A stretch of 64,000 nucleotides of DNA from Streptomyces sp. Je 1-332 (GCF_040730185.1 NZ_CP160402.1:3658001-3722000); one strand, 5' to 3'; positions 8,354-17,808 are shown, counted from the first letter of the stretch. A program made the numbers and translations. The notes: generated by a model not told the origin, from the letters alone.

Positions 8354-9352
8354 ATGCGTGTGCCCGCCAGACGCGCCGTCACGATGACGGCGGCCGTCGT
8401 GGCCCTGCTGCTCGCGGTGCTGCTCAGCCTCTCCGTCGGCGCCCGCGCCATCGCGCCGTCCGCCGTCATCGACGCCCTGCTGCACGGCGGGCACAGCGAC
8501 GCCGCCGAGGTCGTCCGCGAGATGCGGGTGCCGCGCACGCTCATCGGCCTGATGGTCGGCGCCGCGCTCGCCCTCGCCGGCACGGTCCTGCAGGGCATCA
8601 CCCGCAACCCCATCGCCGACCCCGGCATCCTCGGCGTCAGCCAGGGCGCGTCGGTGGGCGTGGTGCTGGCGATCGCCTTCGCGGGCGTGCACACCCTGAC
8701 CGGATACGTCTGGTACGCCTTCGTCGGCGCGGGCATCGCGTCCGTCGCGGTGTACGCGATCGCCGCGAGCGGACGGGGCGGTGCCACCCCCGTGAAGCTC
8801 GCGCTCGGCGGGGCCGCGATCAACGCCCTGCTGGTGTCCGTGACCACCGGGATCCTCACCACCAAGGCGTCCGCCCTGGACGAGTTCCGTTTCTGGCAGG
8901 TGGGCTCGCTCTCCGGGCGTGACGCGGAGATAGCCGGGCAGATCTGGCCGTTCCTCCTGGTGGGGCTCGTCCTCGTACTGTCCGTGGCACGCGGACTCGA
9001 CGCGCTCGCCCTCGGCGAGGACGTGGCCAAGGGGCTCGGCCAGAAGGTCGCGACGGTGCGGATCGTCGGCGGACTCGGGGCGACCGTCCTGACCGGGGCC
9101 GGGGTCGCGGCGGCCGGCCCCATCGCCTTCATCGGCCTCGCGGTCCCGCACATCGCCCGCGCGATCGTGGGCAGCGGACACCGCTGCGCGCTGCCGATGG
9201 CCGCGGTCCTCGGGCCCGTGATGCTTCTCGTCTCCGACACCGTGGGGCGCATCATCTTCCCGCCGAGCGAGGTGCCGGCCGGGGTGATGACGGCACTGAT
9301 CGGGGTGCCGTTCTTGGTGGCCTTGGTGCGACGCAGGGCGGTAGCAGCATGA
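8354..9352 (+). CDS. Iron-siderophore ABC transporter permease (FecCD family)
   Basis: An inner-membrane permease of the BtuC/FecCD family: about nine hydrophobic spans, the conserved [20 protein letters not shown] segment near the N-terminus, [20 protein letters not shown], and the cytoplasmic-loop [15 protein letters not shown] that contacts the ATPase. It would form a heterodimer with the next permease. The ATG at 8354 starts just before the first span; an in-frame GTG at 8249 would add 35 residues of non-membrane sequence. No DmdR/IdeR-type iron box was recognised upstream. First gene of a four-gene coupled operon. Confidence 0.9.
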   Translation: MRVPARRAVTMTAAVVALLLAVLLSLSVGARAIAPSAVIDALLHGGHSDAAEVVREMRVPRTLIGLMVGAALALAGTVLQGITRNPIADPGILGVSQGASVGVVLAIAFAGVHTLTGYVWYAFVGAGIASVAVYAIAASGRGGATPVKLALGGAAINALLVSVTTGILTTKASALDEFRFWQVGSLSGRDAEIAGQIWPFLLVGLVLVLSVARGLDALALGEDVAKGLGQKVATVRIVGGLGATVLTGAGVAAAGPIAFIGLAVPHIARAIVGSGHRCALPMAAVLGPVMLLVSDTVGRIIFPPSEVPAGVMTALIGVPFLVALVRRRAVAA

Positions 9353-10488
9353 GTGGCCGTTGTGGGCAGGCGTTCCGCAGGGCGGAACGGGTGGGCACAA
9401 CCCAGGATGCGGGCCCACCGATAAAGCTACGTCCAGCTGGATATGCCGTACTGCGGCTAGGGAAAGCCGCGTTCCTCCTGCACCGCAGGGCAACGGCAAC
9501 CGCGGTCGGCCTAACCCTGCTCCTGGCGGCGACCAGCCTCACGTACCTCTGCACAGGCGAGTCCTTCGTCGCCCCGGCCGAGGTCCTGAAGGTCCTGACG
9601 GGGCAACCATCCCCCGACGAACTGGTGGTGGGAACGCTGCGCGAACCCCGCCTGGCCGTAGCCCTCCTCGTCGGCGCCGCCTTCGGAGTCGCGGGCGCGC
9701 TCATCCAGACCGTCGCCCGCAACCCCCTGGCGAGCCCCGACATCATCGGCATCAGCCAGGGCGCGAGCGCCCTGACGGTGGGCGCGATGACCCTCGGGGT
9801 CACCTCCGCCACCGTCCTGCCCTACCTCTCGGTACTCGGCGGCATCGCGGCCGCCGCCCTCGTGTACGTCTTCGCCTGGCGCGGCGGCCTGCACGCCACC
9901 CGCTTCGTGCTCATCGGCATCGGCTTCGCGATCGCCCTGCGCTCCCTCACCACGCTCTTCATGACCAAGGGCGACCATCTCGTCGCCCAGCAGGCGCAGA
10001 TCTGGATGACGGGCAGCCTCAACGGCCGTGGCTGGACGGAGGCGTCGCCCCTCGCCCTGACCCTGCTCGTCCTGCTCCCGTTCGTGTTCTGGGCCGCCCG
10101 CGCCCAGCGCTCGGTGACCATGGACGACGACACGGCGACCGCCCTCGGGACTCGCCTCGGGCACGTACGCCTCGGTCTCGTCCTGCTCGGCGTCGTCCTC
10201 GCATCGGTGGCGACGGGCGCCGCGGGCCCCGTCGACTTCGTGGCGCTGCTCGCCCCGCAGACCGCCCGCAGGCTGACCCGCACCGCGCAGATCCCGCTGC
10301 TCTGCTCGGCGTTGACCGGCGCGCTGGTCCTGGTCATCGCCGACCTGCTGGCCCGGCGGCTCTTCTCGCCCACCGAACTGCCGGTCGGCGTCCTGACGGC
10401 GGCCGTCGGAGCCCCGTACCTGATCTGGCTGATCGTGCGAAGCCACGGCGACCGCAGCCGTTCCGTCCGCAATGGAGGCACCTCGTGA
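9349..10488 (+). CDS. Iron-siderophore ABC transporter permease (FecCD family), second subunit
   Basis: Second FecCD permease of the operon, 379 residues. It overlaps the first permease by ATGA. Family signatures: [41 protein letters not shown] and [15 protein letters not shown]. The first 45 or so residues are a hydrophilic extension before the first membrane span, longer than in many relatives, so an internal start is possible; the ATGA overlap favours the long form. It works with the preceding permease, the following ATPase and the lipoprotein to import a ferric siderophore. Confidence 0.92.
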   Translation: MSGRCGQAFRRAERVGTTQDAGPPIKLRPAGYAVLRLGKAAFLLHRRATATAVGLTLLLAATSLTYLCTGESFVAPAEVLKVLTGQPSPDELVVGTLREPRLAVALLVGAAFGVAGALIQTVARNPLASPDIIGISQGASALTVGAMTLGVTSATVLPYLSVLGGIAAAALVYVFAWRGGLHATRFVLIGIGFAIALRSLTTLFMTKGDHLVAQQAQIWMTGSLNGRGWTEASPLALTLLVLLPFVFWAARAQRSVTMDDDTATALGTRLGHVRLGLVLLGVVLASVATGAAGPVDFVALLAPQTARRLTRTAQIPLLCSALTGALVLVIADLLARRLFSPTELPVGVLTAAVGAPYLIWLIVRSHGDRSRSVRNGGTS

Positions 10489-11345
10489 CCGCCGCCGCCC
10501 GCCTCAGCGCCCGCGAGCTGACCCTCGCCTACGAGGACCGCGAGGTCGTGCACGAGCTCGACCTCGTCGTGCCCGACGGGAGGGTCACGGTCATCGTCGG
10601 CCCCAACGCGTGCGGGAAGTCGACCACGCTGCGCGCGCTCGGCCGCCTCCTCAGGCCCAGGCGCGGCGCGGTCCTGCTCGACGGCGGCGCGCTCGCCGAA
10701 CTGCCGACCAAGAAGATCGCCCAGCAGATCGGGCTGCTGCCGCAGACGCCCGTAGCGCCCGAGGCCATCACCGTCGCCGACCTCGTCGCGCGCGGCCGCC
10801 AGCCGCACCAGCGCTGGTGGCAGCAGTGGTCCGTCGAGGACGAGCGGGCCGTGACGGAGGCGATGGAGCGTACCGACGTGGCCACGCTCGCCGAGCGGCC
10901 CGTGGACGAGCTGTCGGGCGGTCAGCGCCAGCGGGTGTGGATCGCGATGGCCATCGCGCAGGAGACGGACATCCTGCTCCTGGACGAGCCGACCACGTAT
11001 CTCGACATCGCGCATCAGGTCGAAGTGCTCGACCTGGTGCGCCAGTTGGCCGCCGAGGGGCCCGACGGCGAGCGCGGCAGGACCGTGGTCGTCGTGCTGC
11101 ACGACCTCAACCAGGCCGCCCGGTACGCCGATCACCTCGTCGCCATGAAGTCGGGCCGGATCGTCGCCGAGGGCGCGCCCGCCGACGTCGTCACCGAGGA
11201 TCTCGTACGCGAGGTGTTCGGTCTGGAGTGTGTGGTGGTACCGGATCCGGTGACGGGGTCGCCACTGGTGGTCCCCGGCGCTCCCTGGGCCGCCGAGCCG
11301 CGCCCGCACCCCTCGTCCGACCGAAAGGTGGCCCAGAAACCATGA
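10485..11345 (+). CDS. Iron-siderophore ABC transporter ATP-binding protein
   Basis: A 286-residue ATPase of the FepC/FhuC type that powers the two permeases. Walker [10 protein letters not shown] at about residues 38-46, signature [17 protein letters not shown], Walker [13 protein letters not shown] and the H-loop [11 protein letters not shown] are all present. The GTG start overlaps the permease stop (GTGA), and the ATGA at its end overlaps the binding-protein gene, so all four genes are coupled. A stop-free frame extends upstream antisense to nothing and in phase with the permease; it is not part of this protein. Confidence 0.95.
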   Translation: MTAAARLSARELTLAYEDREVVHELDLVVPDGRVTVIVGPNACGKSTTLRALGRLLRPRRGAVLLDGGALAELPTKKIAQQIGLLPQTPVAPEAITVADLVARGRQPHQRWWQQWSVEDERAVTEAMERTDVATLAERPVDELSGGQRQRVWIAMAIAQETDILLLDEPTTYLDIAHQVEVLDLVRQLAAEGPDGERGRTVVVVLHDLNQAARYADHLVAMKSGRIVAEGAPADVVTEDLVREVFGLECVVVPDPVTGSPLVVPGAPWAAEPRPHPSSDRKVAQKP

Positions 11346-12334
11346 CCTCACAGACCAGCTCCGCGAACCGCCGCCGTGCCCTCGCGGCAGGCGCCCTCGC
11401 CCTCGGCGGCACGCTCGCGCTCTCCGCCTGCGGGTCGTCGGACTCCGGCAAGAACTCCGACTCCGGTACGGGCACGGGCAGGACGCACGTCGTCAGGACC
11501 GCCATGGGTGACGTGAAGGTCCCCGTCGCCCCGAAGCGGGTCGTCGTCCTCGACACGGCCGAGCTGGACTCCGCGATCACGCTGGGCGTGAAGCCGGTCG
11601 GCTCCACGCACGTCGAGGCGTCATCCGGCTTCCCGGGCTACCTGCCCAAGGACAAGGTCAGCGGCATCAAGGACGTCGGCGAGATGCTGAACCCGAACAT
11701 GGAGGCCATCGCGGCCCTCGAACCGGACGTCATCCTCACCAGCAAGATCCGGCACGCCGCGAAGTACGAGCAGCTCAAGCAGATCGCGCCGACGGTGATG
11801 ACGGAGAACACCGGCCACCCCTGGAAGGAGAACTTCCAGGTGCACGCCGACGCGCTGGGCAAGAAGGCCGAGGCGAAGAAGGTCGTCTCCGCGTACGACG
11901 CGCACGCCGAGAAGGTCACCACCGCGGTCGGCGGCCCCGCGAAGGCCAAGGCGACGGAGGTCAACGTCGTGCGTTTCGTGGAGGGCGCGGACATCCGCAT
12001 CTACGGCGAGCAGACGTACGTCGCCACGCTCCTCGATGACGTGGGCCTTGGCCGCCCCGCCGTCGCCGCCAAGGCCAAGGACGGGTTCTCGTACGACGTG
12101 TCGCCCGAGAAGATCGACCTCGCCGACGCGGACGTCATCTTCCGCTCCACGTACGGCGACCCGAAGAAGTCCAAGCAGACGCAGACCGTCGGCAGCAGCC
12201 TGTGGAAGAACATGGACGCGGTGAAGAAGGGCAACGTCCACACGGTCGACGACGAGCTGTGGATCCAGGGCATCGGTTACACGGCGGCGAACAAGATCCT
12301 GGACGAGATGCAGCAGGCGCTGACGAAGAAGTAG
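11342..12334 (+). CDS. Iron-siderophore substrate-binding lipoprotein
   Basis: A 330-residue exported binding protein of the FepB/FhuD class. It has a twin-Arg-like NRRRALAAG start followed by a hydrophobic stretch and the lipobox LALSAC, then a Ser/Gly-rich linker. The mature part shows the class III binding-protein pattern: [35 protein letters not shown], and a long backbone helix. It delivers the ferric siderophore to the two permeases. Which siderophore is not evident. The ATG overlaps the ATPase stop. A strong hairpin follows at 12365-12407. Confidence 0.92.
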   Translation: MTSQTSSANRRRALAAGALALGGTLALSACGSSDSGKNSDSGTGTGRTHVVRTAMGDVKVPVAPKRVVVLDTAELDSAITLGVKPVGSTHVEASSGFPGYLPKDKVSGIKDVGEMLNPNMEAIAALEPDVILTSKIRHAAKYEQLKQIAPTVMTENTGHPWKENFQVHADALGKKAEAKKVVSAYDAHAEKVTTAVGGPAKAKATEVNVVRFVEGADIRIYGEQTYVATLLDDVGLGRPAVAAKAKDGFSYDVSPEKIDLADADVIFRSTYGDPKKSKQTQTVGSSLWKNMDAVKKGNVHTVDDELWIQGIGYTAANKILDEMQQALTKK

Positions 12335-12364
12335 GCGGCGCGGGGGAAGCCGGGAGAAGCGGAA

Positions 12365-12407
12365 CGAGGCGGCGCACTCCGACGTGGTGTCGGTGTGCGC
12401 CGCCTCG
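12365..12407. terminator. Bidirectional hairpin terminator
   Basis: A 13-bp perfect stem (12365-12377 with 12395-12407, CGAGGCGGCGCAC arm) lies between two convergent genes, the siderophore-binding protein and the DrrB-like permease. It has no T-run, as is usual in Streptomyces. Confidence 0.7.
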
Positions 12408-12485
12408 GGGGGTGGCTCGGGGGCTGAGCGGACGAGCTGCGGGTGCTGCCCGCGGGGCCGTGACGGCTTCGCGGTGTCATGGGAC

Positions 12486-13271
12486 CTACTTCGGGTCCTC
12501 GTTGAACTTCGACTTGGACCAGTAGTAGCCGAGCACGGTCAGTCCCAGGCACCAGGCGACGGCGATCCAGCCGTTGTTGCCGATCTCGCTGCCGAGCAGG
12601 AGGCCGCGCAGGGTTTCGATGGCCGGGGTGAAGGGCTGGTACTCGGCGATGGGCTGGAACCAGCCCGGCATCGAGCCGACCGGGATGAAGGCGCTGGACA
12701 GGAGCGGCAGCAGGATCATCGGCATGGCGTTGTTGCCGGCGGCCTCGGCGTTCGGGCTGACCAGGCCCATGCCGACGGCGACCCAGGTGAGTGCCATGGC
12801 GAACAGGACGAGCAGCCCGAAGGCGGCGAGCCACTCCAGGGCCGTGGCGTCGGTGGAGCGGAACCCGATGGCCACGCCGACGGCGCCGACCAGGACCACG
12901 CTCATGACCGTCTGGAGGACGCTGCCGACCACGTGCCCGATGAGCACCGAACCGCGGTGGATGTTCATGGTGCGGAAGCGGGCGATGATGCCCTCGGTCA
13001 TGTCGTTGGAGACGGACACCGCGGTCCCGATCACGGTGGAGCCGATGGTCATCAGCAGGATGCCCGGGACGATGTAGGCGATGTAGTCGGAGCGGTCCGC
13101 GCCGCCGATGCCCGCGCTCATCACGTCGCCGAAGATGTAGACGAAGAGCAGCAACAGCATGACCGGGGTGAGCAGCAGGTTCAGGGTGAGGGACGGGTAG
13201 CGCCGGGCGTGCAGGAGGTTGCGGCGCAGCATCGTGTTCGAGTCGCGGACGGCGAGGGCGAGGGAGCTCAT
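12486..13271 (-). CDS. ABC-2 type exporter permease (DrrB-like)
   Basis: A 261-residue membrane protein of the ABC-2 transporter family with about six spans. The family region near GIIARFRTMNIHRGSVLIGHVVGS, in the long cytoplasmic loop, is the usual ABC-2 signature; AEAAGNNAMPMILLPLLSSAFIP is the conserved C-terminal segment. It pairs with the ATPase encoded just upstream, with which it overlaps by 4 nt (ATGA). The pair resembles DrrAB, exporters of daunorubicin-like drugs, but the substrate here is unknown. The operon is probably controlled by the divergent MarR-type regulator at 15232. Confidence 0.92.
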   Translation of the reverse strand: MSSLALAVRDSNTMLRRNLLHARRYPSLTLNLLLTPVMLLLLFVYIFGDVMSAGIGGADRSDYIAYIVPGILLMTIGSTVIGTAVSVSNDMTEGIIARFRTMNIHRGSVLIGHVVGSVLQTVMSVVLVGAVGVAIGFRSTDATALEWLAAFGLLVLFAMALTWVAVGMGLVSPNAEAAGNNAMPMILLPLLSSAFIPVGSMPGWFQPIAEYQPFTPAIETLRGLLLGSEIGNNGWIAVAWCLGLTVLGYYWSKSKFNEDPK

Positions 13272-14245
13272 CGGGCGTTCTCCTTGGTTCGGGCGGGCTG
13301 CTCGGCGGGCTGGCTGGGGAGGGTGGTCGGACCGGTGAGGGCGAAGAAGACGTCGTCGAGGTCGGGGGTGTGGACGGTGAGTTCGTCGGCCTCGATGCCG
13401 GCCGAGTCGAGCCGGTCGAGGATGGAGCGCAGTTCGCGCTGGGTGCCATCGCTGAGGATCTGGAGGGCGAGTGCTTCGTCGTCGCGGGTGACGTCGTCGA
13501 GGGCGGTGGCGGCGGTGCGGTAGGCGTCGGGGTCGGTGAAGCGCAGCCGTACGTGGCCGCCGGGGATGAGTCGCTTCAACTCCTCGGCCGTGCCTTCGGC
13601 CGCGATCTTGCCGTCGTTCAACACGGCGATGCGGTCGGCGAGTTCGTCGGCCTCTTCGAGGTACTGGGTGGTGAGGAAGACGGTGACGCCATCGGAGACC
13701 AGCTCCCGGATGATGGCCCACATGTTGTGGCGGGAGCGGGGGTCGAGGCCGGTGGTGGGCTCGTCGAGGAAGATGATCCGCGGGTTGCCGACCAGGGTCA
13801 TGGCGATGTCCAGGCGGCGCTTCATGCCGCCGGAGTAGGTGGAGGCCGGCTTCTTGGCGGCCTCGGTGAGATCGAACCGCTGAAGGAGTTCGGCGGCGAC
13901 GCGGCGGCCTTCCCCTCTGGGCAGGTGGTGCAGGTCGGCCATGAGGAGCATGTTCTCCTCGCCGGTGATCAGGCCGTCCACGGCGGAGAACTGACCGGTG
14001 ACACCGATCGCGGCGCGTACGGCCTGGGGGTCGGCGGCCAGGTCGTGGCCGCCGACGTGCAGGTCTCCGGCGTCGGCGGTGATGAGGGTGGAGAGGATCT
14101 TCACGGCGGTGGTCTTGCCCGCGCCGTTCGGCCCGAGCAGTGCGAACACCGACCCTGCCGGAACGGTGAGATCGATGCCGGCGAGCACGGTCTTGTCGCC
14201 GTAGGACTTGCGTAGTCCGTTCGCCGCGATGGCGGGGGTGGTCAT
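13268..14245 (-). CDS. ABC exporter ATP-binding protein (DrrA-like)
   Basis: A 325-residue ATPase of the daunorubicin-resistance group. It has Walker A GPNGAGKTT at about residues 39-47, the Q-loop region GVTGQFSAVDGLITGEEN typical of DrrA, signature YSGGMKRRLDIAMTL, Walker B IIFLDEPTTGLD and an H-loop replaced by TTQYLEEADELADRI (Gln where many ABC proteins have His, as is normal in DrrA). A C-terminal regulatory domain of about 90 residues follows. GAGGAG lies upstream of the ATG. It is in an operon with the DUF4097 protein upstream and the permease downstream. Confidence 0.94.
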   Translation of the reverse strand: MTTPAIAANGLRKSYGDKTVLAGIDLTVPAGSVFALLGPNGAGKTTAVKILSTLITADAGDLHVGGHDLAADPQAVRAAIGVTGQFSAVDGLITGEENMLLMADLHHLPRGEGRRVAAELLQRFDLTEAAKKPASTYSGGMKRRLDIAMTLVGNPRIIFLDEPTTGLDPRSRHNMWAIIRELVSDGVTVFLTTQYLEEADELADRIAVLNDGKIAAEGTAEELKRLIPGGHVRLRFTDPDAYRTAATALDDVTRDDEALALQILSDGTQRELRSILDRLDSAGIEADELTVHTPDLDDVFFALTGPTTLPSQPAEQPARTKENAR

Positions 14246-14261
14246 GGTGGATGCTCCTCGG

Positions 14262-14334
14262 GGTCTACGGGGGCTGCGGGTTCTGCGAGGCCTACGAGGC
14301 CTACGAGACTTACGAGGCCTGCGAGCCTTGGGGG
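14262..14334. repeat. Short tandem repeat of TACGAGGCC type
   Basis: The gap between the DUF4097 stop and the DrrA-like start holds several imperfect copies of a 9-bp unit (CCTACGAGG, with TTACGAGG and CTGCGAGC variants). It is simple-sequence DNA; no function is evident. Confidence 0.5.
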
Positions 14335-15009
14335 TCAGATGCTGCGGGCGGTGATGTCGCCGTAGGCGGTGGTCGCGTGGATGTTCAGGCCGGCGTCGGC
14401 GCCGTCGGCGTTCTTGAGCGTGTTGTGGATCCGGCCGAAGGGGGTGCCGGCGTCCAGGGACGCGGAGACTCCGCGGGCGGCGCCGACCGAGATCTCGCCG
14501 GACTCCGTCCGCAGGGAGACCGTGCCGTGCACGGCCTCGGCGACGTTGAGATCACCCTTCTGCGTACTGATGTCCGCGGAGCCGCCGAGCCGGCCGACCG
14601 AGACGTCACCGGCCTGGAGGGCGAGGCGGGCGCTCGCGGTCTCGTCGAGCTTGACCGTGCCCTGCGCGGCCTCGAAGACGACGTCGCCGAGCCGGCCGAC
14701 GCCCCGGAATTCCGCGGCGGCGGCCTTCGCCTCGACGCGGGAGCCGGCGGGCAGTTGGACGGTCACCTCCACGGATCCGGAGCCGCTGCCGAGGATGCGG
14801 TTCTTCGCCGGGGCGCCCTCGATCCGCAGGACGCCGTCGACGAACTCGACCGTGGTCTGCTCCGCCGCCGTCACGTCGCGGTCCTTCGAGGCGTTCGCGG
14901 GCCGGACCTCGACCGCGGTGTCGGCCCGGTCGGCGGCGATGAAGCGGAAGCTGCCCGCAGGGATGTCGAGGACGGTGGAGATCGGGGCGGGGGTGTCGAA
15001 GTTCTGCAT
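14335..15009 (-). CDS. DUF4097 family adhesin-like protein
   Basis: A 224-residue soluble protein with the repeated short beta-strand pattern of DUF4097 (a beta-helix-like fold). Strands such as GTVKLDETASARLALQAGDV and GDLNVAEAVHGTVSLRTES recur with a period of about 20 residues. There is no signal peptide. In actinobacteria such genes often sit beside DrrAB-type exporters and MarR/PadR regulators; the biochemical role is unknown. AAGGAG lies 7 nt before the ATG. It is the first gene of the leftward operon and is divergent from the regulator at 15232. Confidence 0.88.
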   Translation of the reverse strand: MQNFDTPAPISTVLDIPAGSFRFIAADRADTAVEVRPANASKDRDVTAAEQTTVEFVDGVLRIEGAPAKNRILGSGSGSVEVTVQLPAGSRVEAKAAAAEFRGVGRLGDVVFEAAQGTVKLDETASARLALQAGDVSVGRLGGSADISTQKGDLNVAEAVHGTVSLRTESGEISVGAARGVSASLDAGTPFGRIHNTLKNADGADAGLNIHATTAYGDITARSI

Positions 15010-15045
15010 GGTGTGCTCCTTCGGGTCGTTGTTTCCGACATGAGA

Positions 15046-15199
15046 AAAGCTACGTTGCGTTCACGACCCTGGCAACAACTTTGTTGCACGCAGAACACAA
15101 ACTCCCAGTTCAACTCCCCTTTTTCGTTGCAACGCTTCAGAAGGTAACGCAACGTCAATCACCTGTGCGTTGCAATAGACTGAGAGCGAACGCTATGGT
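15046..15199. promoter_or_regulatory. Divergent promoters with GTTGCA-type operators
   Basis: Leftward promoter for the DUF4097-DrrAB operon: TTGCCA (complement of 15070-15075), 17-bp spacer, TAGCTT (complement of 15047-15052). Rightward promoter for the regulator: TTGCAA at 15170-15175, 18-bp spacer, TATGGT at 15194-15199. Symmetric GTTGC elements overlay both: ACGTTGCGTT at 15052-15061 and its exact complement AACGCAACGT at 15146-15155, the palindrome GCAACA-N4-TGTTGC at 15072-15087, CGTTGCAACG at 15125-15134, and GCGTTGCAAT at 15167-15176. These positions suit repression of both transcripts by the regulator. The binding protein is inferred. Confidence 0.75.
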
Positions 15200-15231
15200 G
15201 AGGGCATCCGAGGAGTACGAAGGAGATCGCG

Positions 15232-15984
15232 ATGCCGGGCGGCAGACTCACTCAGCAGGAACGTCAGCAGATCGCGCTGGGGCTGGCCGACGGCCTCGCC
15301 TACGCGGAGATCGCCAGACGCCTCGACCGTCCGACCTCGACGATCACGCGCGAGGTGATGCGCAACGGCGGCCCCACCGCCTACCGCGCCGATCTCGCCC
15401 ATCGCGCCACCGAACGCCGCACCCACCGCCGCAAGGCCGCGCCCCGGGAGCCGGACACGGCCCCGCAGGCTCACGGACGTGACGCCGAGGCCGTGCGCGA
15501 GTTCGAGGAGACGCTCACCACCGTCTTCATGCAGTCGGGAATGCCCAAGATGATGGCCCGGGTCCATGCCTGCCTGTGCACCACCGACTCGGGCAGCCTC
15601 ACGGCGTCCGAACTCGTCCAGCGCCTTCAGGTCAGCCCGGCGTCCATCTCCAAGGCGATCACGTTCCTGGACGGCCAGGGCCTCATCCGCCGGGAGCGCG
15701 ACGAACGCCGCCGCGAGCGCTACGTCGTCGACGACGACATCTGGTACCAGGCCATGATGGCCAGCGCCCGCTCCACCGCCCACGTCGTGCAGACCGCACG
15801 GCAGGGCGTCGGCATCCTCGGTCCCGGTACGCCGGCCGCCGCCCGACTCGAGAACATCGCGCGCTTCCTCGACTTCGTCAGCGAGAGCATCGCCCGCGCC
15901 GCGGACCAGGCCCGCGAGGTTCTCCACACGAAGCCCGGGGCGGCGCCGGACGACAGCGCGGAGCCGGACGCGGACCACGGCTAG
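15232..15984 (+). CDS. Regulator with IS30-type HTH fused to a MarR/GbsR-like domain
   Basis: A 250-residue DNA-binding protein with two helix-turn-helix units. Residues about 5-60 (LTQQERQQIALGLADGLAYA, then EIARRLDRPTSTITREVMRN) match the N-terminal HTH of IS30-family transposases, but no transposase catalytic domain follows. After a basic linker, residues about 90-225 form a winged-helix domain of the MarR/GbsR type (ELVQRLQVSPASISKAITFL, then the wing RRERDERRRERYVV). AAGGAG precedes the ATG. It is divergent from the DUF4097-DrrAB operon and is the likely repressor of it and of itself, through the GTTGCA sites between them; that is inference from position. Confidence 0.88.
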   Translation: MPGGRLTQQERQQIALGLADGLAYAEIARRLDRPTSTITREVMRNGGPTAYRADLAHRATERRTHRRKAAPREPDTAPQAHGRDAEAVREFEETLTTVFMQSGMPKMMARVHACLCTTDSGSLTASELVQRLQVSPASISKAITFLDGQGLIRRERDERRRERYVVDDDIWYQAMMASARSTAHVVQTARQGVGILGPGTPAAARLENIARFLDFVSESIARAADQAREVLHTKPGAAPDDSAEPDADHG

Positions 15985-16011
15985 GCGCCGCTGCCCGAAC
16001 TCGGCTGCGGA

Positions 16012-17022
16012 TCAGGGGCGTTGACGCTGTGAGCGCCACAACAGGTAGAGGGCGGAGGCGATGGCGGCGCCGCGTACCACCCACGGCCAGGTCTCGGCCA
16101 TCGCGTCGCTCATGTGGCCGTCGCGGACGGGGTCGCCCCAGCGGCCTTCGTTCCTGCCCCACAGCCAGGTGATCCCGGCGGCCACGGAAAGCCCCGGCAG
16201 ACCGATCACGGCCCACTTCGCCTCGGCGCGGCTGAGCCTGCGCGAGGCGTAGGCGAGAAGCCAGCCGCCGCCCAGTGCGAGCCAGTTGCCGAGGATGGCG
16301 CCGACGGTGAGGAGGGCTGCGGCGAGCAGGAGGAGGGGGTTGGTGAAGCGGGCCGGGGCGAGGGCTGCGGTGGTGGGGCGGGGGAGGCGGAGGCGACGGC
16401 GAGGCCCGGGCAGGGCCTCGTCAACAACTCCTCCTTCCTTCTCCCCGTCGCCCTCATCCTCGGCGGCTTCGTCCTCGTGGCGCTGCTTCGGCGGGGGTTT
16501 GAGGAGCTCCGGGATTTCCACGCCGCCGGTAAAGCCCGGCACGGTGTCGGCGAGGCCGAAGGGGCTGCTGTCCACGCGCCACCAGTCGGGCTCGGAGCCG
16601 CTCGGACCGAGCTCGTCCGTGCTCGCGAGGTGCGGCGGTGACGGCAGGTCCTCCTCGGGCGGCTCCGGCTTCTCCGCCGCGGGGCGGGGCCGGGGGATCA
16701 CGCGGCGCGCCCGCTTGGGGCGTTCCTTCGGCTCCGCTGTGCGCTGGGTGGGGACGGCGGGGCGGGGCTCGGCGGTCTTCGGTACGTCACCGCCACCGGA
16801 GCCCGCGGCTTCGACGAGGTCTTCGGGGGTGCCGAGGCGGTCCAGGATGCGGCGTATCGCCGCCGGGCTGTCGACCGTGGTCTTCGCCCGGCTCCGGTCG
16901 ATCTGGTTCCGCAGGTCGGACACGAGGCGCATGCGGGTGCCTGAGGGCAGCTGGTGCTGCTGGGCCAGGTCGCCGACGCGGCTCAAATAGTCGAAGACGA
17001 GCTGATCGCTCTCGATCCCCAC
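16012..17022 (-). CDS. Conserved membrane protein with N-terminal HAAS-like domain
   Basis: A 336-residue protein. Residues 1-70 (DQLVFDYLSRVGDLAQQHQL..., DLRNQIDRSRA) look like the helical domain that precedes membrane regions in HAAS/DUF1700-type proteins. A long Pro/Glu-rich disordered linker runs from about 75 to 210, followed by four predicted membrane spans at about 230-330. No enzymatic motif is seen. The GTG start at 17022 has GGAGGGG 5 nt upstream. The function is unknown. The gene ends facing the MarR-type regulator. Confidence 0.75.
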   Translation of the reverse strand: MGIESDQLVFDYLSRVGDLAQQHQLPSGTRMRLVSDLRNQIDRSRAKTTVDSPAAIRRILDRLGTPEDLVEAAGSGGGDVPKTAEPRPAVPTQRTAEPKERPKRARRVIPRPRPAAEKPEPPEEDLPSPPHLASTDELGPSGSEPDWWRVDSSPFGLADTVPGFTGGVEIPELLKPPPKQRHEDEAAEDEGDGEKEGGVVDEALPGPRRRLRLPRPTTAALAPARFTNPLLLLAAALLTVGAILGNWLALGGGWLLAYASRRLSRAEAKWAVIGLPGLSVAAGITWLWGRNEGRWGDPVRDGHMSDAMAETWPWVVRGAAIASALYLLWRSQRQRP

Positions 17023-17097
17023 GAAGTCCCCTCCGGGGTGGTCCTGTTGACGCCTTACCCGTACCCGACGGTACCGCTTCCTGGCGTGGGCGCCCTA

Positions 17098-17745
17098 ACC
17101 TCCACCCCCCGCATCCTCCCCTTACCGAACAGACCTCCCCACCCACCCACCCGATCACCCCGCATCCACCCCTGCCGAACAAACCTCTCCCACCCACCCG
17201 CCCGATCACCCCGCATCCGCCTCGCCCCGAACAGGCCTTTCCCGCCCACCCGCCCGATTGCCCCGCAGCGACTGGAGTAGTGGGGTGGGGGTGAGGGGCG
17301 ATCCGCATGGCGCGGAAGAGGGGTGGGGGCCAGCGAGGGTGGGGGTGGCTGTGGGGTGGGCGGGTGACGTACGCGGCGGGGTGGAACCTGCGTTGCAGCC
17401 ATCCGCAGTCGGCAGCGCGCGCGAGGGGTCGTGTCGGTATGTCTGCCCGGAGCACGGTTCGTGGCGTTCCCTCGCCGAAGTATCAAGTCGGCCACCGGAC
17501 GATAGCGAGGACGGACATACCGGCGCGGCCCCGCACCCACAGACGAACCAGCCCCGCAGCACCACACGCCCGCAGACGGCAGCGCACGCGAGGGGACGTG
17601 CCGGTATGTCTGCCCGGAGCACGGCTCCCGAAAGCCCCGGGGGCCGAAGCAACCCCACGCCCACCGGACGATAGCGAGGACGGGCATACCGGCGCGGCCC
17701 CGCACCCACACACGGACCAGCCCCGCAGCGCCACGCACCCGCAGC
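17098..17745. repeat. Left arm of a long inverted repeat (C-rich foot copies plus two 167-bp units)
   Basis: The spacer 17023-17808 holds no gene. From 17098 to 17277 are three tandem copies of the CCCACCC(A/G)CCCGATCACCCCG foot. From about 17403 come two tandem units with a 167-bp period (GGTATGTC begins at 17436 and at 17603). Each unit has CGGTATGTC facing GACATACCG about 70 nt further on. The whole block reappears as its reverse complement at 23285-23955; for example 17197-17277 is identical over 81 bases to the complement of 23781-23861. The arms enclose the XPB helicase locus. Confidence 0.85.
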
Positions 17746-17808
17746 CGGCAACGAACCCGCGCCCGCAGACGGCGCGGCAGCGTTGGACGAAGCGCTACCG
17801 TGAGCCTG

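Noticed and set aside
15232..15430. IS30 transposase fragment
   Set aside because: The IS30-like helix-turn-helix is in one intact frame with a MarR/GbsR domain, a good ribosome-binding site and no terminal inverted repeats.
17403..17742. Reading frames inside the 167-bp units as small proteins
   Set aside because: Frames are not kept between copies, are rich in Pro, Arg and His, and have no ribosome-binding sites.
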